From Stappia sp. WLB 29 (GTDB taxonomy: Bacteria; Pseudomonadota; Alphaproteobacteria; Rhizobiales; Stappiaceae), in assembly GCF_023507705.1 (NCBI RefSeq), contig NZ_JALBGD010000001.1, positions 434,001-498,000 of the forward strand: DNA of 64,000 bases. The letters are read 5' to 3'. The notes beneath the pieces are model-generated. The model had not been told where the DNA came from, made no database searches, and worked only from the letters and a program-made list of their open reading frames with translations. Below, piece by piece: positions 20,227 to 30,949 of this stretch. The position numbers and the translations under genes were made by a program. Position 1 is the stretch's first letter. Every line of letters begins with the position of its first letter.

Positions 20227-20463
20227 CTATCCGGCGAGCGCACTGCCGGCCAGGTACCCGACCACCGGAAACCCGACCAGCGAAAAGGCCATCACCAGGA
20301 TCCGGATCTGGCCCATGTATCGCCCGAGCAGGCTTTCGCGCCCGCTCTGCTGCTTCTGCCGTTCCGCCGCCGCCCGAAGGACGCCGACGACGATCTTGTA
20401 GTCGATCCAGCCCACATAGAGGCCGATGGCGGCGCCGATCAGTCCTGCAATCGAGACCGGCAT
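20227..20463 (-). CDS. Unknown 78-aa two-span membrane protein inside the nuo operon
   Basis: I do not recognise the family. The product has a hydrophobic N-terminal segment (about 3-20, IAGLIGAAIGLYVGWID) and a second near the C-terminus (about 54-76, ILVMAFSLVGFPVVGYLAG), with a basic Gln/Arg-rich linker (AAERQKQQSGRES) between. It begins 13 bp after the nuoH stop and is read in the same direction, so it should be translated from the nuo transcript. It is not one of the 14 core subunits. An accessory or assembly role in complex I is only a guess from position. Confidence 0.7.
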   Translation of the reverse strand: MPVSIAGLIGAAIGLYVGWIDYKIVVGVLRAAAERQKQQSGRESLLGRYMGQIRILVMAFSLVGFPVVGYLAGSALAG

Positions 20464-20476
20464 GCCGCCCTCTCCC

Positions 20477-21538
20477 TTACGTGCCCGTCGGAGCCCACCC
20501 CATCGCCATCAGCACCGCCGCGACGACGAACACCATGGCCAGCGACAGCGGCAGGAACACCTTCCAGCCGAGGCGCATCAGCTGGTCGTAGCGGTAGCGC
20601 GGGACCATCGCCTTGACCATGGCGAACATGAAGAACACCAGCAGCGACTTCAGCAGGAACCAGACGAAGCCCGGCACCCAGGTGAAGGGGGCGAAGTCCA
20701 GCGGCGGCAGCCAGCCGCCCATGAAGAGGATGGTCGTCAGCGCGCACATCAGCGCGATCGACACATACTCGCCGAGCATGAACATCATGTAGGGCGTGGA
20801 GCCGTATTCGACCATGAAACCGGCGACCAGCTCGGACTCGGCCTCGGCCAGGTCGAACGGCGGACGGTTGGTCTCCGCCAGCGCCGAGATGAAGAAGATC
20901 ACGAACATCGGGAACAGCGGCAGCCAGTACCAGTTCAGGAAGGCCAGCCAAGGCACCCCGAGCGCGCTGGCAAGGCCGGTTTCCTGCGCCCGGACGATGT
21001 CCGTCAGGTTCAGCGAGCCGACGCACAGGAGCACCGTCACGATGACGAAGCCGATGGACACCTCGTAGGAAACCATCTGCGCCGCCGAGCGCAGCGCCGA
21101 CAGGAACGGGTACTTCGAGTTCGAGGCCCAGCCGCCGATGATGATGCCGTAGACGCCGAGCGAGGAGATCGCGAGGATGAACAGGATGCCGACATTGATA
21201 TCGGCGATCACCCATCCGTCGGCGACCGGAACCACCGCCCAGGCGGTGAGCGCCAGCGTCACGGTGACCAGCGGCGCCAGCAGGAACAGGCCTTTGTTGG
21301 CGCCGGCCGGGATCACCGGCTCCTTCAGCACGAATTTCAGAAGGTCGGCAAACGACTGCAACAGGCCCCAGGGCCCGACGACGTTCGGGCCGCGGCGGAT
21401 CTGCACCGCCGCCCAAACCTTGCGGTCTGCGTACAGGATGTAGGCCACGATCAGCAGCAGCGCGACCAGCAGCAGCACGCTCTGCGCCACCATGATGATC
21501 AGCGGGAAGAGGTAATCCGCCCAGAAGTCCGCCATCAT
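20477..21538 (-). CDS. nuoH: NADH-quinone oxidoreductase subunit H
   Basis: Membrane subunit that links the peripheral and membrane arms of complex I and forms part of the quinone cavity. The 353-residue product has about eight membrane segments. Conserved cytoplasmic loops include [16 protein letters not shown] and [21 protein letters not shown], the charged quinone-site loop. The start has two consecutive Met codons; either is possible. It lies 9 bp after nuoG. Confidence 0.97.
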   Translation of the reverse strand: MMADFWADYLFPLIIMVAQSVLLLVALLLIVAYILYADRKVWAAVQIRRGPNVVGPWGLLQSFADLLKFVLKEPVIPAGANKGLFLLAPLVTVTLALTAWAVVPVADGWVIADINVGILFILAISSLGVYGIIIGGWASNSKYPFLSALRSAAQMVSYEVSIGFVIVTVLLCVGSLNLTDIVRAQETGLASALGVPWLAFLNWYWLPLFPMFVIFFISALAETNRPPFDLAEAESELVAGFMVEYGSTPYMMFMLGEYVSIALMCALTTILFMGGWLPPLDFAPFTWVPGFVWFLLKSLLVFFMFAMVKAMVPRYRYDQLMRLGWKVFLPLSLAMVFVVAAVLMAMGWAPTGT

Positions 21539-21547
21539 TGCCCCCGT

Positions 21548-23647
21548 TTACTCCGCGGCCTCTGCCGCGCGCGCCTTGGCGAGGGCCGAACACTCGGCCA
21601 TCGTCGCGGAGGCCCGCGCGATCGGATTGGTCAGGTAGAAGTCGGTGATCGCCGGCTGGAACGCCTCGCCGGCCATCTTGCCGCCGAGATCGGCAGCCTT
21701 CGCAGTGCCCGCGCCGCCGTCGCTCTCGATGCCGTCGATGCCGGCCATCAGCGGATGCGCCGCATAGAGCGCCTTGCGCAGGTCCTGCAGCGAGTCGAAC
21801 GGAAGCGCCGAACCCAGCTGCGCCGACAGCGCCCGCAGGATCGCCCAGTCCTCGCGGGCTTCGCCCGGAGGGAAGGCCGCACGGTCGCCGAGCTGCACGC
21901 GGCCCTCGGTGTTGACCCAGGTGCCCGACTTCTCGGTATAGGTGGCACCCGGCAGGATCACGTCGGCGCGGTGCGCGCCGCGGTCGCCATGGGTGCCGAC
22001 ATAGACCACGAAGGCCGAGCCGAACGCGCCCATGTCCATCTCGTCGGCGCCGAGCAGGAACACGACATCCATCGCGCCCTCGCCTGCCGCCTGCTGGATT
22101 TCGGCGACGCCCTTGCCGCCCTCGCCCGGCACGAAGCCGATGTCGAGGCCGCCGACGCGCGAAGCCGCGGTGTGCAGCACCGAGAAACCGTTCCAGTCGG
22201 CACCGACCGCCCCGACCGAACGGGCGAGCGCAGCAGCGGCCGACAGGACCGCCGCGCCATCGGCGCGCGACAGCGCGCCCTGGCCGACGATGATCAGCGG
22301 ACGCTCGGCGTTCTTGAGAACGTCGGCAAAGCCGTGCTTGCCGGCCACCAGATCGGCCAGTGTTTCGGCGCCGGCGCCGAGATACGTCGACGGATAGGTC
22401 AGGTCGGCCTGCTGGCCGATGACGCCGACGGGAAGCGGACCCATGCGCATGCGCTTGCGGATGCGCGCGTTCAGCACAGGCGCCTCGAGACGCGGGTTGG
22501 AGCCGATGATCAGCACCGCATCCGCGTCCTCGATCCCCTCGATGGTCGCGTTGAACAGATAGGAGGAGCGGCCGAGCGCCGGATCGAGCGCGGCCCCGTC
22601 CTGGCGGCAGTCGATATTGGCCGAACCGAGCGCCGTCATCAGGCTCTTCAGCGCGAACATTTCCTCGACGCTCGCCAGGTCGCCGGCAATCGCCGCCAGC
22701 TTCTCCGGGCTCGACGCCTTCACCTTGGAGGCGATGGCGGCGAAGGCCTCGCCCCAGCTGGCCGGGCGCAGCTTGCCGTCGACGCGCACATACGGGCGGT
22801 CGAGGCGCTGGGTCTTCAGGCCGTCCCAGATGTAGCGGGTCTTGTCAGAGATCCACTCCTCGTTGACCGCTTCGTTGAGACGCGGCAGCACGCGCATGAC
22901 CTCGCGGCCGCGGGTGTCGACGCGGATCGCAGAACCGACCGCATCCATCACGTCGATGGTCTCGGTCTTCTTCAGCTCCCACGGACGGGCCTGGAAGGCA
23001 TAGGGCTTGTGCGTCAGCGCACCGACCGGGCACAGGTCGACGACGTTGCCCTGCATCTCGGACGAGAGCGCGTTCTCCAGGTAGGAGGTGATCTCCGCAT
23101 CCTCGCCGCGGCCGATCAGGCCGAGGTCGGCGACGCCGCAGACTTCCGTGGTGAAGCGGACGCAGCGCGTGCAGTGGATGCAGCGCGTCATGATCGTCTT
23201 CACCAGGGGACCGATATACTTGTCCTCGACGGCGCGCTTGTTCTCGGCGTAGCGGGATGCGTCGACGCCATAGGCCATGGCCTGGTCCTGCAGGTCGCAC
23301 TCGCCGCCCTGGTCGCAGATCGGGCAGTCGAGCGGATGGTTGATCAGCAGGAACTCCATCACGCCCTCGCGGGCCTTCTTGACCATCGGGGTCTTGGTGA
23401 AGACTTCCGGCGCCTCGCCGTTCGGGCCGGGACGCAGGTCGCGCACGTTCATGGCGCAGGATGCGACCGGCTTCGGCGGTCCGCCCTTCACCTCCACGAG
23501 GCACATGCGGCAGTTGCCGGCAATCGACAGCCGGTCGTGGAAACAGAAGCGCGGCACCTCGGCACCCGCCGCCTCGCAAGCCTGCAGCAGCGTGTAGTCC
23601 TGCGGAACCTCGATCTCCTTGCCGTCGACAAAGATCGTCTTGTTCAT
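21548..23647 (-). CDS. nuoG: NADH-quinone oxidoreductase subunit G
   Basis: Large iron-sulphur subunit of the peripheral arm (NADH module). The 699-residue protein starts with a plant-type [2Fe-2S] domain (cysteines in [16 protein letters not shown]). The HxxxCxxC-type region ([17 protein letters not shown]) and a [4Fe-4S] set ([17 protein letters not shown]) follow. The remainder is a degenerate molybdopterin-oxidoreductase domain. It is 87 bp downstream of nuoF and 9 bp upstream of nuoH. Confidence 0.97.
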   Translation of the reverse strand: MNKTIFVDGKEIEVPQDYTLLQACEAAGAEVPRFCFHDRLSIAGNCRMCLVEVKGGPPKPVASCAMNVRDLRPGPNGEAPEVFTKTPMVKKAREGVMEFLLINHPLDCPICDQGGECDLQDQAMAYGVDASRYAENKRAVEDKYIGPLVKTIMTRCIHCTRCVRFTTEVCGVADLGLIGRGEDAEITSYLENALSSEMQGNVVDLCPVGALTHKPYAFQARPWELKKTETIDVMDAVGSAIRVDTRGREVMRVLPRLNEAVNEEWISDKTRYIWDGLKTQRLDRPYVRVDGKLRPASWGEAFAAIASKVKASSPEKLAAIAGDLASVEEMFALKSLMTALGSANIDCRQDGAALDPALGRSSYLFNATIEGIEDADAVLIIGSNPRLEAPVLNARIRKRMRMGPLPVGVIGQQADLTYPSTYLGAGAETLADLVAGKHGFADVLKNAERPLIIVGQGALSRADGAAVLSAAAALARSVGAVGADWNGFSVLHTAASRVGGLDIGFVPGEGGKGVAEIQQAAGEGAMDVVFLLGADEMDMGAFGSAFVVYVGTHGDRGAHRADVILPGATYTEKSGTWVNTEGRVQLGDRAAFPPGEAREDWAILRALSAQLGSALPFDSLQDLRKALYAAHPLMAGIDGIESDGGAGTAKAADLGGKMAGEAFQPAITDFYLTNPIARASATMAECSALAKARAAEAAE

Positions 23648-23734
23648 GCCTTGCTGCCCTCGCGGCTTGCCCGCAGCGCCCTTTTTGCGCGCGAACGTGT
23701 CGTCCTGTTTCCTGCGGCCATCTCTCTGGCCGCC

Positions 23735-25039
<1,305 letters not shown>

Positions 25040-25054
25040 CGCGATCCCCTTCCC

Positions 25055-26302
25055 TTAGGACTTGCTCGTGGGCACGTCGCCATTGTCGGCGCGCCTGGAG
25101 AAATCGGTTTCGCCACCGGACGCCAGCACCTCGGCCTGCGCGATCCAGTCTTCGCGATCGATACGCCCCTTGAACTTCAGCCGCGTGTCGACCCAGGCCT
25201 TGTTCTCCTCGTTCCAGGAGGCGATCTGGTCGAAATGGTAGACGCCGAGTTCGTTGAGGATGCCCTCGATCTTCGGGCCGACGCCCTTGATCCGCTTCAG
25301 GTCGTCGGCCTTGCCGCCGCGCGCGCCTTCCAGCAGCTCGGGCCGCGTCTCGCCGGCAACGCCGCCGGCAAGGTCCAGGCTGGTCTGCGGGCTCTCGTGG
25401 CTCTTGACCGCGGCGACCGGCTTGCCGGCCTCGGACGGCTTCGGGCCGGCCTCGCTCGCCGCCGGAGCGTCCGGAAGCTTGGTCTTCGTCTCGGGCTTGG
25501 CCTCGGCCTTGGCGAGATCGGCAGGCTTGCCGGCCCGCGGGGCCGGCGCCTTCTTGGTGGTGCCGGTCGCCTCGGCAGCCGCCGGGACGCCGTTATAGTC
25601 GCTGCCGCCGGCATTGATCGAGGCGCCGGCAAAGGCATGCGAGGCCGCTTCCGCGCCCTTGACCACATGCGGGACCGGGTCGCCGCCGCGGGTCTTGTCG
25701 GAAAGGCCGGTCAGCGTGGTCGGGCCGCCCTCCGGCGCGCCGAAGCGCCGGCCGTTCTGCGGGCCCGGCGTCACTTCGCGCCCGGCGGAAATGTCGTCGA
25801 TGAGCTTTTCCAGGCTCTCCGGCGTCAGGTCCTCGTAGGTGTCCTTGAAGATCTGCACCATCGGCGCGTTGACGCAGGCGCCGAGGCACTCGACCTCTTC
25901 CCACGAGAAATCGCCGTCGGCCGACAGCTCGTGCGCATGGGCCGCGATCTTCGACTTGCAGACCCGGATCAAGTCTTCCGAACCGCGCAGCTGGCACGGC
26001 GTCGTGCCGCAGACCTGGATATGCGCCTTCTTGCCGACCGGGGCCAGCTGGAACATGGTGTAGAAGGTCGCGACCTCCAGCACGCGGATGTCCGGCATGC
26101 CGAGCATTTCGGCGACATAGCGGATCGCCGGCTCGGGCAGCCAGCCGTCGTGCTGCTCCTGCGCCCGCCACAGCAGCGGGATCACCGCGGAGGCCTGACG
26201 GCCGTCCGGGTAGCGCGCGATGATGTTCCTGGCCCATTCCAGATTGGCCGCCGTGAAGGCGAAGCTCTCGGGCTGCTCAGGGTGAAGGCGACGAACGGCC
26301 AT
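25055..26302 (-). CDS. nuoE: NADH-quinone oxidoreductase subunit E with long C-terminal extension
   Basis: Thioredoxin-fold subunit with [2Fe-2S] cluster N1a in the NADH module. The cluster cysteines are 98, 103, 139 and 143. The protein is 415 residues, far longer than the roughly 165-240 of many NuoE proteins. After residue about 175 comes a low-complexity Ala/Pro/Lys-rich linker. A helix-hairpin-helix-like segment ([20 protein letters not shown], about 335-354) and a basic tail follow. C-terminally extended NuoE forms are known in alphaproteobacteria such as Rhodobacter. The start codon shares one base with the nuoD stop (TAATG). Confidence 0.95.
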   Translation of the reverse strand: MAVRRLHPEQPESFAFTAANLEWARNIIARYPDGRQASAVIPLLWRAQEQHDGWLPEPAIRYVAEMLGMPDIRVLEVATFYTMFQLAPVGKKAHIQVCGTTPCQLRGSEDLIRVCKSKIAAHAHELSADGDFSWEEVECLGACVNAPMVQIFKDTYEDLTPESLEKLIDDISAGREVTPGPQNGRRFGAPEGGPTTLTGLSDKTRGGDPVPHVVKGAEAASHAFAGASINAGGSDYNGVPAAAEATGTTKKAPAPRAGKPADLAKAEAKPETKTKLPDAPAASEAGPKPSEAGKPVAAVKSHESPQTSLDLAGGVAGETRPELLEGARGGKADDLKRIKGVGPKIEGILNELGVYHFDQIASWNEENKAWVDTRLKFKGRIDREDWIAQAEVLASGGETDFSRRADNGDVPTSKS

Positions 26303-27486
26303 TACCGGTCCACCTCTCCGAACACGATATCGAGGGAGCCGAGCACCGCCGACACGTCGGCCAGCTGATGTCCACGGCACATGAAATCCATCGCCTGCAG
26401 ATGGGCAAAACCGGGGGCCTTGATCTTGCAGCGATAGGGCTTGTTGCTGCCGTCGGCGACGAGATAGACGCCGAACTCGCCCTTCGGCGCCTCGACGGCC
26501 GCATAGACCTCGCCTTCCGGCACGCGGTAACCTTCGGTGTAGAGCTTGAAGTGGTGGATCAGCGCTTCCATCGAGCGCTTCATCTCGCCGCGCTTGGGCG
26601 GAACCACCTTGCCGTCCAGCGACGAGACCGGCCCCTTCTCCACCGTCAGCTTCTCCAGGCACTGCTTCATCAGCCGCACGGACTGGCGCATCTCTTCCAT
26701 GCGGATGAGATAGCGGTCGTAGCAATCGCCGTTCTTGCCGATCGGGATGTCGAAATCGAGTTCGGCATAGCACTCATAGGGCTGCGACTTGCGCAGGTCC
26801 CAGGCCGCGCCCGAGCCGCGCACCATAACGCCGGAAAAGCCCCGCGCCCATGCGTCCTCCAGCGACACGACGCCGATATCGACGTTGCGCTGCTTGAAGA
26901 TGCGGTTGTCGGTCAAGAGCCCCTCGATGTCGTCCAGCGTCTGCAGGAACGGATCGCAGAAGTCCCAGATATCGTCGAGCAGTTCCTTCGGCAGGTCCTG
27001 ATGCACACCGCCCGGCCGCACATAGGCGGCATGCATGCGCGCGCCGCAGGCCCGCTCGTAGAAGACCATCAGCTCTTCGCGCGGCTCGAAGCCCCACAGC
27101 GGCGGGGTCAGCGCGCCGACGTCCATCGCCTGCGTCGTCACGTTCAGCAGGTGCGACAGCAGCCGGCCGATCTCCGAATAGAGCACGCGGATCAGCTGGC
27201 CGCGCTTGGGCACCGTGATGCCGAGCAGCTTCTCGACCGCCAGCGCGAAGGCGTGCTCCTGGTTCATCGGCGCGACATAATCGAGCCGGTCGAAATAGGG
27301 CACCGCCTGCAGGTAGGTCTTGTGCTCGATCAGCTTCTCGGTGCCGCGATGCAGCAGGCCGATATGCGGGTCGACGCGCGTCACCACCTCGCCGTCCAGC
27401 TCCAGCACCAGACGCAGCACGCCGTGCGCCGCCGGATGCTGCGGACCGAAATTGATGTTGAAGTTGCGGACCTGAGCCTCTGCCAT
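26302..27486 (-). CDS. nuoD: NADH-quinone oxidoreductase subunit D
   Basis: The 49-kDa-type subunit that lines the quinone-binding cavity, related to the large subunit of NiFe hydrogenases. The 394-residue product begins [12 protein letters not shown] and contains [13 protein letters not shown] (the loop with the quinone-site histidine) and [17 protein letters not shown] longer in-frame start at 27921 overlaps nuoC and is rejected. It starts 8 bp after nuoC and overlaps nuoE by one base. Confidence 0.97.
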   Translation of the reverse strand: MAEAQVRNFNINFGPQHPAAHGVLRLVLELDGEVVTRVDPHIGLLHRGTEKLIEHKTYLQAVPYFDRLDYVAPMNQEHAFALAVEKLLGITVPKRGQLIRVLYSEIGRLLSHLLNVTTQAMDVGALTPPLWGFEPREELMVFYERACGARMHAAYVRPGGVHQDLPKELLDDIWDFCDPFLQTLDDIEGLLTDNRIFKQRNVDIGVVSLEDAWARGFSGVMVRGSGAAWDLRKSQPYECYAELDFDIPIGKNGDCYDRYLIRMEEMRQSVRLMKQCLEKLTVEKGPVSSLDGKVVPPKRGEMKRSMEALIHHFKLYTEGYRVPEGEVYAAVEAPKGEFGVYLVADGSNKPYRCKIKAPGFAHLQAMDFMCRGHQLADVSAVLGSLDIVFGEVDR

Positions 27487-27494
27487 CGGCTGCC

Positions 27495-28100
27495 TCAATT
27501 GGTCTTGGCTTTTTCGTCGCCGGGCAGGATGTATTCCGCACCCTCCCAAGGCGACATGAAGTCGAAGTCGCGGAATTCCTGGGTGAGCCGCACCGGCTCG
27601 TACACCACCCGCTTCTTCTCGTCGTCGTAGCGAACCTCGACATAGCCCGTCAGCGGGAAATCCTTGCGCAGCGGATAACCGTCGAAGCCGTAGTCGGTCA
27701 GGATCCGGCGCAGGTCCGGATGACCGGAGAACAGCACGCCGTACATGTCGTAGGTCTCGCGCTCGAACCACTCCGCACCGGCGAACACGTCGATGATGGA
27801 GGGGACCGGCGTCTCCTCGTCGGTCGCCACTTTCACGCGGATGCGCAGGTTCTGCTTCGGCGACAGGAGGTGGTAGACCACGTCGAAGCGGTTGTCCCGC
27901 TGCGGCCAGTCGACGCCGCACAGATCCGTCAGGTTGACGAACTGGCAGCTGGAGTCGTCGCGCAGGAACCGCACCACCTGGACGATCTCGGAAGCCCGTG
28001 CGAGCAGCGTCAGTTCCCCGTACTCGACCTTGTAGCCGTCGAGGGCATCGCCCAGATGCGCCTGAATATGTTCGCCAAGCTCGGCGAGCGTCTCGTCCAT
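27495..28100 (-). CDS. nuoC: NADH-quinone oxidoreductase subunit C
   Basis: The 30-kDa-type subunit of the peripheral arm. The 201-residue product has the family signature [20 protein letters not shown] near residue 115, followed by [18 protein letters not shown]. It is a separate polypeptide rather than the NuoCD fusion found in E. coli, as usual for alphaproteobacteria. It is preceded by a 65-bp gap that contains a strong intercistronic hairpin. Confidence 0.97.
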   Translation of the reverse strand: MDETLAELGEHIQAHLGDALDGYKVEYGELTLLARASEIVQVVRFLRDDSSCQFVNLTDLCGVDWPQRDNRFDVVYHLLSPKQNLRIRVKVATDEETPVPSIIDVFAGAEWFERETYDMYGVLFSGHPDLRRILTDYGFDGYPLRKDFPLTGYVEVRYDDEKKRVVYEPVRLTQEFRDFDFMSPWEGAEYILPGDEKAKTN

Positions 28101-28133
28101 GATCCTGACCCGTCTAGTCGCTTGCGGGAGTCA

Positions 28134-28150
28134 TGCCGGCCGGGCCGGCA
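28134..28150. repeat. GC-rich inverted repeat between nuoB and nuoC
   Basis: TGCCGGCC and GGCCGGCA flank a single base, giving a perfect 17-bp palindrome within the 65-bp nuoB-nuoC gap. It has no T-tract, so mRNA processing or stability is more likely than termination. Confidence 0.5.
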
Positions 28151-28165
28151 CTCCGCGGGCGGCGT

Positions 28166-28744
28166 TCAGCGTTCGATCGTTCCGGTGCGGCGGATCTTCT
28201 TCTGAAGCAGAAGAACGCCGTAGAGCAGCGCCTCGGCCGTCGGGGGACAGCCGGGAACGTAGATATCGACCGGGACGACCCGGTCGCAGCCGCGCACCAC
28301 CGAATAGGAGTAGTGGTAGTAGCCGCCGCCATTAGCGCAAGAGCCCATGGAGATGACGTAGCGCGGCTCCGGCATCTGGTCGTAGACCTTACGCAGGGCC
28401 GGAGCCATCTTGTTGGTCAGCGTGCCGGCGACGATCATCACGTCCGACTGGCGCGGCGAGGCCCGCGGCGCGAAGCCGAAGCGCTCGGCGTCGTAGCGCG
28501 GCATCGACATCTGCATCATCTCGACCGCGCAGCAGGCGAGGCCGAAGGTCATCCACATGAGCGAGCCGGTGCGCGCCCACTGGATCAGGTTGTCGGTCGC
28601 GGTGACGACGAAGCCCTTGTCGGCCAGTTCGTCGTTGATCTCCATGAAGAACGGATCGTTGGCGCCGACCGGCTTGCCGGTTGCCGGATCCAGGATGCCC
28701 TTCGGAGCCTCTGCAATGAGCGGCTGCTGCGACGTCAGTCCCAT
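28166..28744 (-). CDS. nuoB: NADH-quinone oxidoreductase subunit B
   Basis: PSST-type subunit carrying cluster N2, the electron donor to quinone. The 192-residue product shows the four ligands expected: adjacent cysteines 71 and 72 (LACCAVEMM), Cys136 (SMGSCANGG) and Cys166 ([11 protein letters not shown]). Its start overlaps the end of nuoA by 10 bp, suggesting coupled translation. A longer frame upstream runs through nuoA and is a shadow. Confidence 0.97.
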   Translation of the reverse strand: MGLTSQQPLIAEAPKGILDPATGKPVGANDPFFMEINDELADKGFVVTATDNLIQWARTGSLMWMTFGLACCAVEMMQMSMPRYDAERFGFAPRASPRQSDVMIVAGTLTNKMAPALRKVYDQMPEPRYVISMGSCANGGGYYHYSYSVVRGCDRVVPVDIYVPGCPPTAEALLYGVLLLQKKIRRTGTIER

Positions 28745-29100
28745 TCCAGGGCCCCCTTCTTCCATTCGTAGATGAAGCCGACGGTCAGCACGCCGAGGAA
28801 GGCCATCATAGACCAGAAGCCGTACCAGCCGAGGTCGCCGAACGCGACCGCCCAGGGGAACAGGAACGCCACTTCGAGATCGAAGATGATGAACAGCAGC
28901 GCGACCAGGTAGAAGCGGATGTCGAACTTCATGCGCGCATCGTCGAAGGCGTTGAAGCCGCACTCGTAGGCCGACAGCTTTTCCGAATCGGGATTCTTGT
29001 AGGCGAGCAGGAACGGCGAAATCAAAAGCGCGAGGCCGATGACGAGCGATACCCCGATGAAGACGAGGATCGGAACGTAATCTCTCAGGAGCTCTTCCAT
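28735..29100 (-). CDS. nuoA: NADH-quinone oxidoreductase subunit A
   Basis: Three-span membrane subunit of complex I and first gene of the nuo operon. The 121-residue product has membrane segments near 10-33, 65-85 and 90-112. The conserved loop [19 protein letters not shown] carries the switch cysteine (Cys47) known from mitochondrial ND3. The operon promoter must lie in the 235-bp gap to the beta-lactamase. A GATAAT-like -10 is present near 29125, but without a good -35. Confidence 0.96.
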   Translation of the reverse strand: MEELLRDYVPILVFIGVSLVIGLALLISPFLLAYKNPDSEKLSAYECGFNAFDDARMKFDIRFYLVALLFIIFDLEVAFLFPWAVAFGDLGWYGFWSMMAFLGVLTVGFIYEWKKGALEWD

Positions 29101-29335
29101 GTCCTAATGTCCTTCCGCCGGGCCATTATCGCTGCCGGAACCCTGTGTTCCATGCAGCGTGTCCGGCCGCGCGACGCGCAGCCGGTCCCTCTATCCCGGC
29201 GATTGCGGCGGATGCGCGTGGAGGCACGCTCCCGCCAGTGCCCATGGGGCACGCTTAGCCCACGCACAAACGCAACGCAAGTCCGACGACGGTGTAATCG
29301 AAAGCGGTTTTTTGCAGGCGCGAAAGGCCCCTGCG

Positions 29336-30196
29336 TCAGTTATTGCCCGAAAGCGGCGGACCGCCCGTGGGCAGGCGCTTTGCGATGGCCGGCCATTCCT
29401 TGAGGAAGGCCGCGCGGGCGCGTCGGCCCGGCGAGCCGCGCTCGCGCGTCTCGTCCTGCACCAGCCTTACGAAGACCAGCCGCCGCCCCTCGCCCTCGCC
29501 CTTCGCCTCGGCCCAGCCGACGAACCAGCCATAGCCGCGCGAGCGGTCGAAACTGCCGTCCGCGCGCCGCGGATAGGCTCCGCCCGGCTTGCCCGTCAGC
29601 ATCCACCCCGCTCCCGCCTCGTGCGCCGGCAGCAGGGCCTCCGCCTGCGCCTGCGCGCTCTGCGACAGCGGCAGCGTGCGGTTCAGGAGCTTGGTGAGAA
29701 ACAGCGCCTGTTCGCGCCCCGACACCGTCAGCGAGGAGGCGATCCAGGCCCGCTCCAGCCCGTTGTCCTCCCCCGGATCGCCTGAGAAGTCGGCATTGCC
29801 GAAGCCGAGCGCGCTTGTGTGCCGCTCCAGCACCGCACGGCCGAGTTGCCTTGCCATGCGCTGCGAGTACCAGACGACGGAATGCTCCATCCAGTGCGAG
29901 GGATCGACATCGCCGCGCCAGGCATCGCCGCCCCAGTCGACCTCGCCCCTGGCCCAGGTCCAGACCGGAGAATGCGCGCCGTCCAGCACGCCTTCCTCGT
30001 AGCCGATGGCCGCGAGCGGCACCTTGAAGGTGGAGGCCGGCGTCACGCGCGCGGCGCAGTCGCCCTCCTCCAGCAGAACGGAGCGGGTCTGCGATTCGAT
30101 CACCATCGTGCACAGGACCCCGGCCTGCGCCGGCGCAGCGGCCGCTCCCATGACCGGAACCAGAACCGCCAGTGCCGCACCCGTGATCCGTGCCAT
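29336..30196 (-). CDS. Class D (OXA-type) beta-lactamase with altered KTG motif
   Basis: Predicted periplasmic serine beta-lactamase. A signal peptide (about 1-25, ending APAQA) precedes the catalytic domain. Class D motifs are in order: STFK at 55-58 (Ser nucleophile and carboxylated Lys), SVV at 106-108, FGN at 132-134 in place of YGN, the WIASSLTVS tryptophan at 151, and KPG at 203-205 where KTG or KSG is usual. The Thr-to-Pro change is a single base (ACG to CCG). The ATG at 30196 has a strong GGGAGGGG ribosome site. The gene stands alone between nuoA and the tRNA-Asp cluster. It could be a penicillin-binding relative without lactamase activity. Confidence 0.85.
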   Translation of the reverse strand: MARITGAALAVLVPVMGAAAAPAQAGVLCTMVIESQTRSVLLEEGDCAARVTPASTFKVPLAAIGYEEGVLDGAHSPVWTWARGEVDWGGDAWRGDVDPSHWMEHSVVWYSQRMARQLGRAVLERHTSALGFGNADFSGDPGEDNGLERAWIASSLTVSGREQALFLTKLLNRTLPLSQSAQAQAEALLPAHEAGAGWMLTGKPGGAYPRRADGSFDRSRGYGWFVGWAEAKGEGEGRRLVFVRLVQDETRERGSPGRRARAAFLKEWPAIAKRLPTGGPPLSGNN

Positions 30197-30415
30197 CGAT
30201 GTCCCCTCCCCGCGCGAGCCCGAAATCTTGGCCCGAAACCTTGCGAACGCGAGCCCGCCACGCAAATGGTGCGACAATGTGTCGGCCCCCGCGCTTGTGC
30301 ACAGGACAGAGGACCACGCGCTGCGCAAGGCGAAGACGCGGCCCGAAGGCCTGTCCGTCGCCTTGGCGTCCGGTCTGGAAAAGTCTGGACTTTCAGGAGA
30401 AAGAAAGGGGGCGAG

Positions 30416-30492
30416 TGGCGCGAGTGACGGGGCTCGAACCCGCGACCTCCGGCGTGACAGGCCGGCACTCTAACCAACTGAGCTACACCCGC
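30416..30492 (-). tRNA. tRNA-Asp (GTC), copy 3 in transcription order
   Basis: A 77-nt cloverleaf. The acceptor stem is GCGGGTG/CACTCGC, the anticodon stem CCGGC/GCCGG has loop CTGTCAC (anticodon GTC), the T-loop region is GGTTCGAGCCCC, and CCA is encoded. The copies at 30537 and 30658 are identical. Confidence 0.97.
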
Positions 30493-30536
30493 TCGCCCGC
30501 TTCGCATCGCTGCGAAAGGCTCCCGTAAAAGGTGAG

Positions 30537-30613
30537 TGGCGCGAGTGACGGGGCTCGAACCCGCGACCTCCGGCGTGACAGGCCGGCACTCTAACCAACT
30601 GAGCTACACCCGC
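30537..30613 (-). tRNA. tRNA-Asp (GTC), copy 2
   Basis: Identical in sequence to the tRNA-Asp at 30416-30492, with anticodon GTC and encoded CCA end. Both flanking spacers are 44 nt. Confidence 0.97.
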
Positions 30614-30657
30614 TCGCCCGCTTCGCATCGCTGCGAAAGGCTCCCGTAAAAGGTGAG

Positions 30658-30734
30658 TGGCGCGAGTGACGGGGCTCGAACCCGCGACCTCCGGCGTGAC
30701 AGGCCGGCACTCTAACCAACTGAGCTACACCCGC
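30658..30734 (-). tRNA. tRNA-Asp (GTC), copy 1 (promoter-proximal)
   Basis: Identical in sequence to the other two copies. This is the first transcribed copy; a predicted promoter lies about 40 bp upstream at 30773-30801. Confidence 0.97.
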
Positions 30735-30772
30735 TCACCTCTTGGCGACGCTTGGTCGCCGGGAGTGGCGGT

Positions 30773-30801
30773 GATGTACGGCGAGCCGCGCGTCAAGTCA
30801 A
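30773..30801 (-). promoter_or_regulatory. Predicted promoter of the tRNA-Asp cluster
   Basis: On the minus strand TTGACT (30796-30801) is separated by 17 bp from TACATC (30773-30778). Transcription would start about 30 nt before the first tRNA. The -10 matches the consensus only moderately. Confidence 0.45.
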
Positions 30802-30865
30802 GCGCAAGCGGCCGCTCATGTGACGATTGTGCAATGAGCCTTTGCCTCCCGCCCTCGCCGCTTGT

Positions 30866-30902
30866 GGAAAACGAAAACGGACGCGCCGGGTGGGCGCGTC
30901 CG
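30866..30902 (-). terminator. Intrinsic terminator of the LysM/M23 lipoprotein operon
   Basis: On the minus strand a 10-bp GC-rich stem (30893-30902 with 30878-30887) is followed by TTTTCGTTTTC. It lies about 45 bp after the lipoprotein stop and closes the long dgt-to-lipoprotein run. Confidence 0.8.
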
Positions 30903-30949
30903 CTGCAACGTTTTTGCCCGCCTTAATGTCGCGGCGAAGGCGAAATCCC

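Larger units (their letters stand above)
30416..30734. repeat. 121-bp tandem repeat containing three tRNA-Asp genes
   Basis: The unit is a 77-nt tRNA-Asp plus a 44-nt spacer (30493-30536 and 30614-30657). Both spacers are identical as read, and the third tRNA ends the array. Exact repetition of the spacers shows recent duplication or homogenisation. Confidence 0.95.

Noticed and set aside
29281-29335. Terminator downstream of the beta-lactamase
   Set aside because: A hairpin (GCAGG/CCTGC) is present, but on the minus strand it is followed by A residues, not T, so it does not qualify.
30416-30734. Regular direct repeats that could be read as a CRISPR array
   Set aside because: The repeated unit folds as tRNA-Asp with an encoded CCA end, and the spacers are identical rather than unique.
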